NCBI RefSeq assembly: GCF_003315485.1
Contig: NZ_QNSE01000014.1
Coordinates: 30,699-94,698, forward strand
Length of the DNA: 64,000 nucleotides
Source: Marinomonas rhizomae
Lineage (GTDB): Bacteria; Pseudomonadota; Gammaproteobacteria; Pseudomonadales; Marinomonadaceae
Direction: 5' to 3'
Under the pieces are notes generated by a model. It was given only the letters and a program-made list of their open reading frames with translations. It was not told the DNA's origin and did no database searches. The position numbers were made by a program, and so were the translations under genes. Below are positions 28,095 to 38,099 of the stretch, piece after piece. Numbering within the stretch: the first letter of the stretch is position 1; every line of letters starts with the position of its first letter.

Positions 28095-28135
28095 GGGAGT
28101 AGCCTTATAACAGTGAAGAGAATCAGAAATTTCAT
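28088..28135 (-). CDS. Possible 15-codon leader peptide overlapping the exporter start
   Basis: ATG at 28135 preceded by AAGGAGG (nine bases) reads MKFLILFTVIRLLPC and stops with TAA across the exporter ATG (ATGCTAA). The best ribosome binding site in the region belongs to this frame, not to the exporter, so translation of the exporter may be coupled to it. Confidence 0.4.
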   Translation of the reverse strand: MKFLILFTVIRLLPC

Positions 28136-28163
28136 AATGGCTTTCCCTCCTTATTAAATCCAA

Positions 28164-28189
28164 TGCATAATAGTTCTAATCATTATGCA
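28164..28189. promoter_or_regulatory. Candidate LysR operator between exporter and regulator genes
   Basis: Perfect 8-bp arms TGCATAAT and ATTATGCA separated by 10 bases, centred in the divergent intergenic region 17 bases before the LysR ATG. LysR proteins bind such interrupted palindromes, so it is likely the site for the adjacent regulator. Confidence 0.6.
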
Positions 28190-28206
28190 CAATTCGAGAT
28201 TTGGTT

Positions 28207-29151
28207 ATGATTCCTAGTTCGCTACAACATTTGGATCTTAAATCCTTGACTGGACTTCTCTATTTATTGGAAGAGCGTAACGTTGGTCGGGCGGCAGATC
28301 GTCTTTACTTGAGCCAATCCGCCATGAGTCGATTGTTAAACCGATTGCGAGATGCTTTTGATGACCCTTTGTTTATTCGTACTGCAAAAGGCATGGTGCC
28401 GACGTCGAAAGCGTTAGCCCTAGAAGCGCCTTTAAAACTTATGTTGGAGCAAATGGCAGGGTTGTGGACTGAATCTGAATTTCAGCCGCAAAGTAGCCAT
28501 CGAACTTTTCGCATGCAAACCACTCATTATCAGGCGCAAGCTTATATTCCTGCGATTGCTGAACAGTTTTATCTCGAAGCACCGTTTGCCTTACTGGAAA
28601 CCAGTACACTGACTGAAACCAGTTTACTTAATCAAGCCGAGCATTCTTTAGATCTTGCCTTGTGTAGTGATTACATTCAGCTTCCTAATCGTTTTGAGAA
28701 ACATCTATTGGGGCGTGAAAAATTTCGCTGTGTTATGTCCGCGAATCATGAATTAGCCACGAAAGACAGTATTACTCTAGATGACTATTTGGCTTACTCC
28801 CATGTCTTAGTGAATTTGGGCGGTTCTAACCCTGTCATTAGTGATGCTTTACTTGGCGAACGCGCACGGGAGCGGCACTTTGCCTTTCGTACGCCTTACA
28901 TGCTGGCCGCCTTGGAAACGGTAGGTAGAACGTCGCTGTTAATGAGTAATAGTGGCTTGCTACCAGAGCGCTTTCAACAGCAATTTGGCTTGGTGATAAA
29001 AGACCTACCGATGGATTTTCCCTTTATTCATTATTATTCAAGCTGGCCAAAATCGATAGAAAAGGATCCTGGTGTGATTTGGTTTAGAGACATTTGTGAA
29101 CGGGTAGTCAAAGGCTTAATTCCTTACCCAGAATTGTGCCTTTCTAGCTGA
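28207..29151 (+). CDS. LysR-family transcriptional regulator
   Basis: 314 residues from the ATG at 28207 (an in-frame TTG at 28201 is less likely). N-terminal winged helix (LTGLLYLLEERNVGRAADRL in part: RNVGRAADRLYLSQSAMSR) followed by a LysR substrate-binding domain. Divergent from the DMT exporter gene with a palindrome between them, so it probably regulates that exporter. Ligand unknown. Confidence 0.88.
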   Translation: MIPSSLQHLDLKSLTGLLYLLEERNVGRAADRLYLSQSAMSRLLNRLRDAFDDPLFIRTAKGMVPTSKALALEAPLKLMLEQMAGLWTESEFQPQSSHRTFRMQTTHYQAQAYIPAIAEQFYLEAPFALLETSTLTETSLLNQAEHSLDLALCSDYIQLPNRFEKHLLGREKFRCVMSANHELATKDSITLDDYLAYSHVLVNLGGSNPVISDALLGERARERHFAFRTPYMLAALETVGRTSLLMSNSGLLPERFQQQFGLVIKDLPMDFPFIHYYSSWPKSIEKDPGVIWFRDICERVVKGLIPYPELCLSS

Positions 29152-29228
29152 GTGATATTTCAGCACATTTAGTCCAAACTGAGGAATTCGGTTATACTCG
29201 CGTTTTGGTTTAAAACAATGGCATTACA

Positions 29229-30212
29229 GTGGTCTTAAAAAGTAAGAATACGAAAAGCAAACGTACCAATAAGCTGGAGCTTCATCCTCGTAATCCGCAT
29301 CGGGCGCGTTATGATTTTGCTTTATTGGCGGATTCTTGCCCTGAACTTTCTGGTTTTATCCAACTGAATCAATATGGTAACGAGTCAGTGGACTTTGCCA
29401 ATCCCAATGCGGTGAAAACTTTAAACCGAGCTTTGCTGAGTCATTTTTATGGCGTTGCCTTTTGGGATATTCCTCCTGGTTATCTTTGCCCGCCGATTCC
29501 CGGCCGAGCGGATTACATTCATTATTTAGCTGATTTATTAGCCGCCAGCAATCAAGGGGTTATTCCTCGGGGAAAGGGCATCAAAGTCTTAGATGTTGGG
29601 GTTGGAGCTAACTGTGTGTATCCGATTATTGGTCATCAAGAATATGGCTGGCAGTTTGTTGGGTCTGACGTGAACCCTGTTGCTGTCGCAACGTGCGATA
29701 CCATTGTTAAGTCTAACGCCTGTTTAAAAGGCGCGATTAGTGCGCGTTTACAAACTCAACCTGCTAAGTTATTCGATGGTGTGTGGAAGGAAAAAGACCG
29801 CTTCGATTTGACCTTATGCAACCCACCTTTCCATATTAGTGAGTCGGCAATGATCGACGAATCGCAACGTAAATGGCGTGGTGTAAAAGGCAAAGCAATG
29901 ACGAAAGCTAAGCCAGTACTGAACTTTGGTGGAACCGCTGCAGAGTTATGGTGTGATGGTGGCGAAACGGGTTTTGTCTCGCGCATGGTAAAAGAAAGTG
30001 TGCAGTACGCGGACCGTTGCTTTTGGTTTACGTCCTTGGTGGCACGGCAGGGAAATTTAGAGGTCATTTATCGGACACTAAAAGACGTCGGTGCTCGCCA
30101 AGTAAAAACGATTGAAATGGCGCAAGGCCAGAAAGTCAGTCGATTTGTTGCTTGGAGCTTTCTTGGCGATGATCAAGTGGATTATTGGAAAGATAATTAC
30201 TGGAAAAATTAG
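29229..30212 (+). CDS. rlmF: 23S rRNA (adenine1618-N6)-methyltransferase RlmF
   Basis: 327 residues. Typical RlmF motifs: HPRNPHRARYDF near the N-terminus, the SAM-binding stretch VLDVGVGANCVYPIIG, and the amino-methylase motif NPPFH. The enzyme N6-methylates A1618 of 23S rRNA using SAM. GTG start is the only reasonable one in frame although the ribosome binding site is weak. Stand-alone gene. Confidence 0.93.
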   Translation: MVLKSKNTKSKRTNKLELHPRNPHRARYDFALLADSCPELSGFIQLNQYGNESVDFANPNAVKTLNRALLSHFYGVAFWDIPPGYLCPPIPGRADYIHYLADLLAASNQGVIPRGKGIKVLDVGVGANCVYPIIGHQEYGWQFVGSDVNPVAVATCDTIVKSNACLKGAISARLQTQPAKLFDGVWKEKDRFDLTLCNPPFHISESAMIDESQRKWRGVKGKAMTKAKPVLNFGGTAAELWCDGGETGFVSRMVKESVQYADRCFWFTSLVARQGNLEVIYRTLKDVGARQVKTIEMAQGQKVSRFVAWSFLGDDQVDYWKDNYWKN

Positions 30213-30328
30213 AGCAATTGTTAGAGATGGCATAAACATGGGATAAGCCCTATTATTCTTGATTATCCGTTGTGTTTCTGGAATTTAAGCTAAACAGCCT
30301 AGGTAGTTATCATTAAAGAGGTTTTAAG

Positions 30329-32635
30329 GTGTTAAAAAGCTTTCAAGCACGACTCATTATGTTTGTTTTAGTGTTGCTTGCGCTGGTGCAATTAGGAACA
30401 GCGTTAGCCGTTTTATCTTCTTTAAAAGAGGATAACTACAGACAAGGCGTTCATTCCATCGATGTATCACGTAATGTTTTTGATTTATTTTTAGAAGCGC
30501 GTGCCGAGCAGTTAACCAAGGGGGTTGAAATTCTGACCTCTGATTTTGGTTTTAAACAAGCGGTAGCGACCAGAGAAACCGGTACGATTCGTTCCGTTTT
30601 ACAAAATCATGGCGCGCGAATTAATGCAGATATATCTCTTCTTGTTTCCCCCAAAGGCGAATTAATTACAGCGACTCAAGAGTTGAATATTAGCAATACG
30701 ATTGCCGAACTGGTCTTAGCAGCACGCCGGTCTGGTGGCTCATCCATCAGCACTATGATTGGCTTTGAAAATCGTGCTTATCAGCTGGTGTTAGTGCCTA
30801 TCAAAGCACCGAATGTGGTGGCTTGGGTTGGTATGGCATTTTTACTAGATCAAGCCTTAGCTGAGCAGATCAAAAATGTAACCGGGCTAGACATTAGCTT
30901 TGTTTACGACGTGGGTGATGCTCACACTCTTTCGGATGGGTCGACCTTGCCGCAGGAAGAAAAAGAAGCGTTACTTAAAGATATTGGTAATGTGGAAAGT
31001 ATTCTCAAATCTCCCGTTTTTTCGAATGATGAAAAATATCTATCCCTTGGCGTAGACTTAGGCATGCCAAATCAGTGGGGGATTATTCATTTACCTTATG
31101 GCCCTTGGTTGCAGAGTTATAACAACACTCGTAATCAGTTAGTTTTGATTTTTACTGGTGCGCTCGCTCTTGCTCTACTTTTCGGGATTGCTCTTGCTCG
31201 AAATATGACTAAACCGATTAGCCGATTGATTGATTATGCTAAGAAGATCGGTTTGGGGGGGGCGAAGGATAAAGTTAGTGCGCCGGATGTTGGTGGTGAA
31301 TTTGGGGTTTTGTCTCATACCATGAAAACAATGCAAGACTCGATTATTAACAGGGAAGAAGAACTGACGCATCGGGCTTCTCATGATCAGCTCACAGGGT
31401 TATTTAATCAGAGTGCGGTTGAGCAATATTTAAGCGATACATTACCTAAAGAGCAGGGTGGTTTGGTGCTTATTAATATTCGTCATTTTAAAGATATTAA
31501 TAATATGCTGGGCTTTGATGTAGGAAACTTACTTTTGTCAAAAGTAGCGGAACGTCTGCAAACATGGGGGCATGATGCCAATATGTTGGCTAGATTAAGC
31601 GGCGACAAATTTCTATTTATTTTTGGTAGAGAAATTACTCATCAAGATTGCAGTCATTTAAAGTGTATTTTCAGTGAAGAATTTGAAGTAGAAAAAGGGT
31701 CTGGCATTCGTTTAGACATTAGTATTGCTGTGCTTCCATTTGAGCATGCTACTGCCACGGTAAATAGCGCCTTACGGCGATTGGACATTGTGGCGGATGA
31801 GGCTCGGGAATCAAGTGCGCTATGCGTATTTTATAAAGTCGGTCAGGATGAAAATCACCGTCGCCAGTTGACGATTATTCGAGATTTACCGAAAGCCTTA
31901 GAAGGTGGCCAACTGTTTGTTGTGTATCAGCCTAAGGTAGGTCTAGCTGGAGACGATTGTCATGAGGCAGAAGCACTTATACGCTGGGTTCACCCAGAAT
32001 TGGGTTTTCTTCCACCTGATGAGTTTATTTCTTTGTTGGAACACGCAGGTAGTATCCAGCAATTAACAAAATGGGTGTTGAATACGGTTTTGTCTCAACT
32101 GAGTTCGTGGTGGGCGCAAGGACAAGAAATACGTGTTGCGGTGAATTTATCCGCCCATGATTTGTTAGATGAAAAATTGCCCTTTATTGTATCTGAAGCG
32201 TTGCAAGCCAATGGATTGCCTACTCGGGCCTTGGCATTGGAAGTAACCGAAAGTGCGGTAATGAAAGACCGAGCAAAGGTAATTAGTATTTTGCAAGCCT
32301 TGCAAGAAATGGGCATTCACCTTGCGATTGATGACTTTGGTACCGGTCAATCTTCGTTATCTTATTTACGCGAATTACCCGTAAATGAAGTGAAAATTGA
32401 TCGAGCTTTTATTCAGTTTATTGATACCAATAAAGGGGATGAATTTATTACGAAAGCGACTATTGAGCTGTCTCATAGCTTAGGCTTTCAGGTAACCGCT
32501 GAGGGCGCGGAGAATGCCGAAGGGACTGCACTTTTAAGGCAGTATCATTGTGATAAAATACAAGGCTATTTTTTCTCTAAGCCTTTGGTTGCAGAAGAGT
32601 TTTTTAAATGGCGTGAAACATTTCATTCGCATTAA
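30329..32635 (+). CDS. Membrane GGDEF/EAL protein with degenerate GGDEF motif
   Basis: 768 residues: N-terminal helix (about 8-28), periplasmic Cache-like sensor, second helix (about 270-290), HAMP segment (TKPISRLIDYAKKI), GGDEF domain (about 345-500) and EAL domain (about 520-765). The GGDEF signature reads SGDKF, so cyclase activity is probably lost. The EAL domain keeps EALIRW and DDFGTGQSSLSYL and should be active, making this most likely a sensor-controlled c-di-GMP phosphodiesterase. GTG start. Confidence 0.9.
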   Translation: MLKSFQARLIMFVLVLLALVQLGTALAVLSSLKEDNYRQGVHSIDVSRNVFDLFLEARAEQLTKGVEILTSDFGFKQAVATRETGTIRSVLQNHGARINADISLLVSPKGELITATQELNISNTIAELVLAARRSGGSSISTMIGFENRAYQLVLVPIKAPNVVAWVGMAFLLDQALAEQIKNVTGLDISFVYDVGDAHTLSDGSTLPQEEKEALLKDIGNVESILKSPVFSNDEKYLSLGVDLGMPNQWGIIHLPYGPWLQSYNNTRNQLVLIFTGALALALLFGIALARNMTKPISRLIDYAKKIGLGGAKDKVSAPDVGGEFGVLSHTMKTMQDSIINREEELTHRASHDQLTGLFNQSAVEQYLSDTLPKEQGGLVLINIRHFKDINNMLGFDVGNLLLSKVAERLQTWGHDANMLARLSGDKFLFIFGREITHQDCSHLKCIFSEEFEVEKGSGIRLDISIAVLPFEHATATVNSALRRLDIVADEARESSALCVFYKVGQDENHRRQLTIIRDLPKALEGGQLFVVYQPKVGLAGDDCHEAEALIRWVHPELGFLPPDEFISLLEHAGSIQQLTKWVLNTVLSQLSSWWAQGQEIRVAVNLSAHDLLDEKLPFIVSEALQANGLPTRALALEVTESAVMKDRAKVISILQALQEMGIHLAIDDFGTGQSSLSYLRELPVNEVKIDRAFIQFIDTNKGDEFITKATIELSHSLGFQVTAEGAENAEGTALLRQYHCDKIQGYFFSKPLVAEEFFKWRETFHSH

Positions 32636-32680
32636 TCTCTACTCAATCTTACACGCTATTAATGTGAGGTTTATTCCAGT

Positions 32681-33406
32681 ATGTTGCTTTTGATACGGAT
32701 GGCACTGCTATTATTATTGATTGTTGGCGTAACCTTGTTAGGCATAGTGTTTTGCTTGCTTACCTTGTGGTCCAGAAATCGAGTCTACTATTTTGGTTGT
32801 GTGTTTGCTCAAGTTGCCCCTCTGTTTGGTATATCGGTAGAAGGCCGAGTGGCCGAATCCGCAAAAAATATTCCTCAAGCTGTCTATGTGGCGAATCATC
32901 AAAATAACTTTGATCTGTTCACTTTAGCGGCTGTTGTTCCCAAAGGCGTCGTGACGGTCGGTAAAACCAGTTTGCGCTGGATTCCTTTTTTTGGTGTTTT
33001 GTATTGGGCCAGTGGCAATTTCTTAATTAATCGAGAGAACCGCAAACAAGCAATTGCTACCATTGATCAGATCGTCTCCAACATGAAAAAGACAGGCTTA
33101 TCTATCTGGATGTTTCCAGAAGGCACACGAAGTCGCGGACGAGGTTGGTTGCCGTTTAAACGCGGCGCTTTTCATGCTGCGGTCCAAGCGGGTGTTCCTA
33201 TTGTTCCGATTGTTTGCAGTAGTACTCATGGGCAGGTTGGCTTAAATCGTTGGAATAATGGCAAGGTCATCGTCGAAATGTTGCCGCCAATAGACACCGC
33301 TGGAATGCATGAAACCGACGTAGTGAATTTATTATCGTTCTGTGAGCAACAAATGCATGAAACTCAGCAGCGTTTGGATCAGGAGCTGCTAGAGCAGCAA
33401 AGTTAG
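32681..33406 (+). CDS. plsC: 1-acylglycerol-3-phosphate O-acyltransferase
   Basis: 241 residues, full length. One N-terminal membrane helix, the catalytic HX4D motif (NHQNNFD), and FPEGTRSRG. It adds the second acyl chain in phosphatidic acid synthesis at the inner membrane. Its stop overlaps the convergent GTPase gene stop by three bases. Confidence 0.92.
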   Translation: MLLLIRMALLLLLIVGVTLLGIVFCLLTLWSRNRVYYFGCVFAQVAPLFGISVEGRVAESAKNIPQAVYVANHQNNFDLFTLAAVVPKGVVTVGKTSLRWIPFFGVLYWASGNFLINRENRKQAIATIDQIVSNMKKTGLSIWMFPEGTRSRGRGWLPFKRGAFHAAVQAGVPIVPIVCSSTHGQVGLNRWNNGKVIVEMLPPIDTAGMHETDVVNLLSFCEQQMHETQQRLDQELLEQQS

Positions 33407-34779
33407 TCTGTTTTTTTATCAGGACTTTGTACGGACTTTAATGCTTTTTCTAAAATGATCTGTAAGCCTTGCCTGCTTGGATGAGAATCGGACAAGTCTT
33501 GCGTCTCCCATTCTGGGTGTTGTTGAGCTTGTTTCCAGTAAGGTTTTATCTGATCAATAAGCCCTTCGTCATGGGGTTGGTTCGCTAGCTCGTAGGTTTG
33601 CTGAGAAGCGTGGCCTCGTTGGTGTAAATGGTGAATTACAGATAAACCGCGAAGACATAGCAGTGTTAGTGTGGCTTTATCAAGACACAAGAAATAGCGC
33701 TTGGTCAGTTTGCTTTTTAGTGTGTCTTTATAACGTTGGCCGGTTTTCCATGTGGCGCCTAAAATAGCGCCAATGGTGGTTGCTGTGCCTAATGTTAATC
33801 CCGCTGACATCACATCAATGCCTGCCCCAATCGCTGCGCCAGTTAATGCGCTGGTTCCCGTTTCTACTCCCCATTCTTTTAGCGTATCAGCATCAAAAAT
33901 ATCTTGTTGCCAACGATCATTTTTAATCGCCAATGGGGTGGCTTTTAAGTCATCTTCGTGGAATTCATAAAGGTGTAATAGGTTGGTAATATAACGGCCT
34001 TCCAGTGCGCGTATTTTATCTTCGAAAGTGGAGGACTCACTGCTTGTTGGCGGGTAGTTTGAGCATTCAATACGAGTGCTGGCCGCTTTTAGTATTAATT
34101 CGGTTAATTGACTTACTGCCATAGTACGGCGTAATTGCGCCGCCTCTTCTCGGGATTCAATTAGGTGCTTGATCTGGTCATAATCTTCTGGCACTAGGCT
34201 TTGAATACTTTGGTATAAACGTTTTTCATCTTCGAAGTAAAATGCCACTGTGTCGTATTTTATCACCGCGTGTAAATGGCGTTCAGCTAAGACGTTCCGC
34301 CAAGCTTTTAAGTGTGCACTGGGTGATGCGCTGAAATTCAAGATAGGAATAATGGGTTTCTTGGCACTGGCTAGTAACGCCAGTTCATCCAAATACTTGC
34401 CAAGTGGTGCTTGGCGGATATCAATTACATATAAAATGATATCGGCCTTGGTTAATTGCTTAAGAATCTTCGCTTCTTGTTCAAACTCATCTTGTGCAAA
34501 GTGGCTTTCACTAAATGGTTGTAGCCAGTCTGCGCCCTGGTAGGAACGAAATGTGTCGGAATGACGGATATGCCAAAGTCCAATGGAGTCTTCAAATCCC
34601 GGAGTGTCGGTTAATGTGATGACTGATTGTTGGCCGATTTTGATCTTCACGCTTTCTACATGACGCGTAGTTCCAGCTCTATCGCTTATTTCGCCAAAAT
34701 CTTGCTTTCGCAGTAAAGTGCGGATCAATGATGTTTTGCCTGTGTTAGCGTGGCCAACGACCAAAAGGGATATAGACAC
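33403..34779 (-). CDS. GTPase with DUF3482 domain
   Basis: 458 residues. The N-terminal G domain has G1 (GHANTGKTS), G3 (DTPGFED) and a possible G4 (ILNFSAS in place of NKxD, a deviation). The C-terminal DUF3482 part contains a glycine-rich, helix-packing segment (GAAIGAGIDVMSAGLTLGTA) that may insert in the membrane. It follows the DUF2868 gene by 3 bases, a pairing seen in other proteobacteria. The role of the pair is unknown. Confidence 0.87.
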   Translation of the reverse strand: MSISLLVVGHANTGKTSLIRTLLRKQDFGEISDRAGTTRHVESVKIKIGQQSVITLTDTPGFEDSIGLWHIRHSDTFRSYQGADWLQPFSESHFAQDEFEQEAKILKQLTKADIILYVIDIRQAPLGKYLDELALLASAKKPIIPILNFSASPSAHLKAWRNVLAERHLHAVIKYDTVAFYFEDEKRLYQSIQSLVPEDYDQIKHLIESREEAAQLRRTMAVSQLTELILKAASTRIECSNYPPTSSESSTFEDKIRALEGRYITNLLHLYEFHEDDLKATPLAIKNDRWQQDIFDADTLKEWGVETGTSALTGAAIGAGIDVMSAGLTLGTATTIGAILGATWKTGQRYKDTLKSKLTKRYFLCLDKATLTLLCLRGLSVIHHLHQRGHASQQTYELANQPHDEGLIDQIKPYWKQAQQHPEWETQDLSDSHPSRQGLQIILEKALKSVQSPDKKTD

Positions 34780-34782
34780 AGT

Positions 34783-36108
34783 TTAGTCCTTTTGCTTGAG
34801 TTGTGTAGAGTTAAGGCGTGTTTCTCTGGCAAGACGTTGCCAATCTTCGGCGAATGTGACGCTATCAGCCACGGATATCACTAATATTAACGAAGGATGC
34901 GCCATACTGGCTCGGGAAAAAAAGCGTCTAGTGCCTCGATCGGGACTTTGCTTTGCATTGACCAGAATATAAACAGGCTCGGCGCTGGATGAGGCTAAAA
35001 ATTGGTCTTGTTCCTCTCGGCTGTTTAAAACGGATACTGAGCGCGCTTGGCTTAAATAATCGGGTTTCGCTTGGCTCCATTCAAATAAAGCCCAATGTTG
35101 GGCAAATGCATCGTCGGCAAGAGACGCAATATTAGTTTCGCTCGTATTTATCGTAGATATGGGATGGTTATGATGATCCGAGTCTAGGATAGTTCGACTC
35201 TGGTGTTCTTGTTGGCGATAACGATTTTGAATGATTGTTTCTGCCGTGCTCAGTGGCTGTGCTGCTCGTTTAATGTGATACATACCTAAACAAATCACGG
35301 TAAAGGTTAGCCTTGGTAAGACGCCGTAAATAAAAATACTGGCGAGTAAGAAATTGGCCCAATGCTGTCTTGTAGATGCAGTTTGTGAAACAAGATCAAC
35401 ACGGCTAGCCAGAATATCCAAGTGATTCGGTAAAGCGATATCAAACCACTGTGGAATAATACTGAGGGTTTGCGTTAGTTGAATAAATGCATCGTCACTT
35501 AAAAGTGTGGTTTCCCAAGCAAAGTTAACCTGATTGGTAAGCAGTAAAAGTAGAGTCATTATCCAGCCCGCCAATAAATAACAACTCCACGCGCCATGGG
35601 AAATACTACTGATCAGCCATTTATTTGAGTGAGTGGGGCACTGCCAATGTAGGTAAGCCGCGCTTACATTTTTATCTGTATGTGAGTATTTACTTATCTT
35701 TTTATTTAAGAAAATCAGTAGGCTTAGCAAGATGCCCTTGTTATCGGTTTTCTGTTTGATGGTCATCAGCATAGTGATAAGCCAAACACAAAAATTTAGC
35801 GCATGAAATCCCAGCAAGATAATGAACAACCAGAAAATATTCACCTGATTAGATTGGCTTGTCGCAAAAGCAGGTGGTACAGCCATAAAGCCCAATAGCA
35901 AGGAAACGATCAACAAACCTAAAATTCCACGATTAAAGTAGCGCTTTAGTTGGCTAAACTGAGCTAAGTAGCTGGTGGGAGCCGGTGAGTTTTCTAGCTC
36001 TTTTAGAGCATCTGGCAAATGGCGTGCGTGAGCCGGCAATCGAAACTCACTATGAGTTTCTAGCCAAGCGGCAAGGGCGAGTTTTGCTCGGGCTGTTGGG
36101 AAAGTCAT
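34783..36108 (-). CDS. DUF2868 membrane protein, partner of the GTPase
   Basis: 441 residues with about four hydrophobic segments (near 62-82, 92-115, 175-190, 265-285) and long hydrophilic tails. The N-terminus contains the HARHLPDAL stretch seen in DUF2868 proteins. With the GTPase gene 3 bases downstream it forms a coupled two-gene unit. No catalytic motif visible. Confidence 0.83.
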   Translation of the reverse strand: MTFPTARAKLALAAWLETHSEFRLPAHARHLPDALKELENSPAPTSYLAQFSQLKRYFNRGILGLLIVSLLLGFMAVPPAFATSQSNQVNIFWLFIILLGFHALNFCVWLITMLMTIKQKTDNKGILLSLLIFLNKKISKYSHTDKNVSAAYLHWQCPTHSNKWLISSISHGAWSCYLLAGWIMTLLLLLTNQVNFAWETTLLSDDAFIQLTQTLSIIPQWFDIALPNHLDILASRVDLVSQTASTRQHWANFLLASIFIYGVLPRLTFTVICLGMYHIKRAAQPLSTAETIIQNRYRQQEHQSRTILDSDHHNHPISTINTSETNIASLADDAFAQHWALFEWSQAKPDYLSQARSVSVLNSREEQDQFLASSSAEPVYILVNAKQSPDRGTRRFFSRASMAHPSLILVISVADSVTFAEDWQRLARETRLNSTQLKQKD

Positions 36109-36410
36109 GTTATCGCGTTGCTCTTTTCATTTGTGACTATTTTAATATCCACTTTGTTTTACTTGATGTTGTCTGTAAAGGCAAAAGAGCGATTAGTATT
36201 TAAATGTTAATTTTTAAAGATTAATTCTATCAATTACTTAAAGGGTTATGTTTGCTTTCTTGCGCTAGGTCAAAAAGACAGTGTCTATAAGTTATTAAGT
36301 ACAGTATAAGTGTAGGTAATTGTTAAGCTGGATTGCTTCATAGCATGAAGAAACTCTATTATGATGGTATATGCTGTAGATACGGTGCTTTTTTGTTAGG
36401 AGACAAAGTT
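36109..36410. promoter_or_regulatory. Divergent intergenic region, DUF2868 / chemoreceptor
   Basis: About 300 bp, AT-rich, holding the two divergent promoters. No clear palindrome or promoter pair was assigned; TAGGAG precedes the chemoreceptor ATG. Confidence 0.4.
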
Positions 36411-38024
36411 ATGCGTTGGAATTCCATTAGGGTGAAAAGTTCTTTGCCTGTTCTTGTGATGAGTATTACCTTTATTACAGCCCTAGTTTCGATGGGGTAT
36501 ATTATCAACCAGCTAAGCACTGCTCTTAATGTACAGGCTGATTCTTACGGAAAAGCTTCTGCGGTTATTCTAAATGCCGACCGGGACCTTTACCAAGCTA
36601 AGCTTGCTGAGCAACGTATTGTTGTTGGCGTGGGCAAGCTTGATGACGAAGAAAAAGATCGTGTCGAAAATGCCCAACAAGTAAAAGATCGTTTTAACTT
36701 ATTCCGTCAGTACTTGTCAGCAGAGCCTCAAGTCTATAAGTCACTAGGTGACTTTGATAAAGCCTTTACTGCTTGGCTAAACTCTTCCAACGCCTTTGTA
36801 GCATTAGAAAAAAATGCTCCAAATTTTGCCGCTGTAGAGCAAAAAAATATCGCCGATTTTAATGCTCTTAGAGACATACTGGATCAAGCGGGCGAAGCCG
36901 TAAATAATTATGCAGAAACGTCTAAAAAACTCGTAATAGAACAAGAGGAAGAGTTTGAAAAAATGGCGATTATTGTTGTCATTATAGGTCTGTTGATTGC
37001 GGCTTGGTTCAGCTACTCAACACCTAAAACGCTTACCAATCAAGTACGTTACCTGGGGCAGCGTATACGAGAAATATCGGAAGGCGACGGCGATTTAACT
37101 CAACGTATCGAATTTTCTACTAAAGATGAATTAGGTGATCTTGCTAATGAATTTAACGAGTTTGTTGGACGTCTCAGAGGCATCATCGGCAGTATTCATA
37201 AACAATCCGATGCGCTAGGTGAAATGACAGGTCAGCTCAATAATGTTGCTTCACAAACAGCAGGTATTACAACTGCACTGGCAAATGCCTCAGCCTCCAT
37301 TGTTAGTGCTGGCCATGAAATGGACATGTCTAATCAGCAAATGGCAACAGTGGCGCGTGATACCGCAGACGAAGCGAAAAATTCTAATAGTTTGACGCAA
37401 AGTGGTATGGCAGCAGTTAATAAATCTCAACATGCTATTACTGAGTTAGTGTCGGACATTGAGCTAGCGCTTGGTCGTTCTGGTGAACTTGAGAAGAGTT
37501 CAGAAAGTATTGCTTCGGTATTGGAAGTTATTCGTAATATCGCCGAACAAACTAATTTATTGGCGTTGAACGCGGCAATTGAAGCGGCTCGCGCAGGTGA
37601 ACAGGGGCGTGGTTTCGCAGTGGTTGCGGATGAAGTGCGTACCTTAGCGACTCGTACACAAGATAGTACCAATGAAATTGAATCCATGATTGAAAAGCTT
37701 AAAGTCAACGTAGCAGAGTCTTCTAAAGCGATTCAAAACAGTCGAGATAATGCATCGTCTACAGTGAGCAATTTTGGTGAAGTAACCAGCGTTTTCAATA
37801 GCTTGCAGGAATCTTTTGCGAAAGTTCAGGATATGGCGGCTCATACAGCGCAGGCGACACAGGAACAATCGATTGTTTCCAATGATATCAACCGCAATAT
37901 GGTGTCTTTGAAAGACCAAACGGACTCTGTTCAGTCGGTATCGGACCTTATTCAACAGCAGTCCAAAGATATTACTAAACTGTACACAGTTCTAGATCAA
38001 CAAGTGGGTAGCTTTAAAGTTTAG
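36411..38024 (+). CDS. Methyl-accepting chemotaxis protein
   Basis: 537 residues from the ATG at 36411 (TAGGAG eight bases upstream; a longer frame to 36333 is rejected). Helix at about 12-35, periplasmic four-helix-type sensor, helix at about 185-205, HAMP, then the signalling domain with the conserved hairpin tip [18 protein letters not shown] and [12 protein letters not shown]. It signals to CheA/CheW. Ligand unknown. A strong terminator follows. Confidence 0.93.
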   Translation: MRWNSIRVKSSLPVLVMSITFITALVSMGYIINQLSTALNVQADSYGKASAVILNADRDLYQAKLAEQRIVVGVGKLDDEEKDRVENAQQVKDRFNLFRQYLSAEPQVYKSLGDFDKAFTAWLNSSNAFVALEKNAPNFAAVEQKNIADFNALRDILDQAGEAVNNYAETSKKLVIEQEEEFEKMAIIVVIIGLLIAAWFSYSTPKTLTNQVRYLGQRIREISEGDGDLTQRIEFSTKDELGDLANEFNEFVGRLRGIIGSIHKQSDALGEMTGQLNNVASQTAGITTALANASASIVSAGHEMDMSNQQMATVARDTADEAKNSNSLTQSGMAAVNKSQHAITELVSDIELALGRSGELEKSSESIASVLEVIRNIAEQTNLLALNAAIEAARAGEQGRGFAVVADEVRTLATRTQDSTNEIESMIEKLKVNVAESSKAIQNSRDNASSTVSNFGEVTSVFNSLQESFAKVQDMAAHTAQATQEQSIVSNDINRNMVSLKDQTDSVQSVSDLIQQQSKDITKLYTVLDQQVGSFKV

Positions 38025-38044
38025 CCCTTTTCACAGTGTTACCT

Positions 38045-38074
38045 AAAACCGCTTATCGAAAGGTAAGCGGTTTT
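38045..38074. terminator. Bidirectional terminator, repeat copy 1
   Basis: 11-bp stem AAAACCGCTTA/TAAGCGGTTTT with loop TCGAAAGG. T run on the plus strand and A run on the other side make it usable in both directions (chemoreceptor and Lrp genes converge here). Its central 22 bp recur inverted at 42799-42820. Confidence 0.88.
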
Positions 38075-38099
38075 TTCGTTTATGCTGGGGCAGATCATT

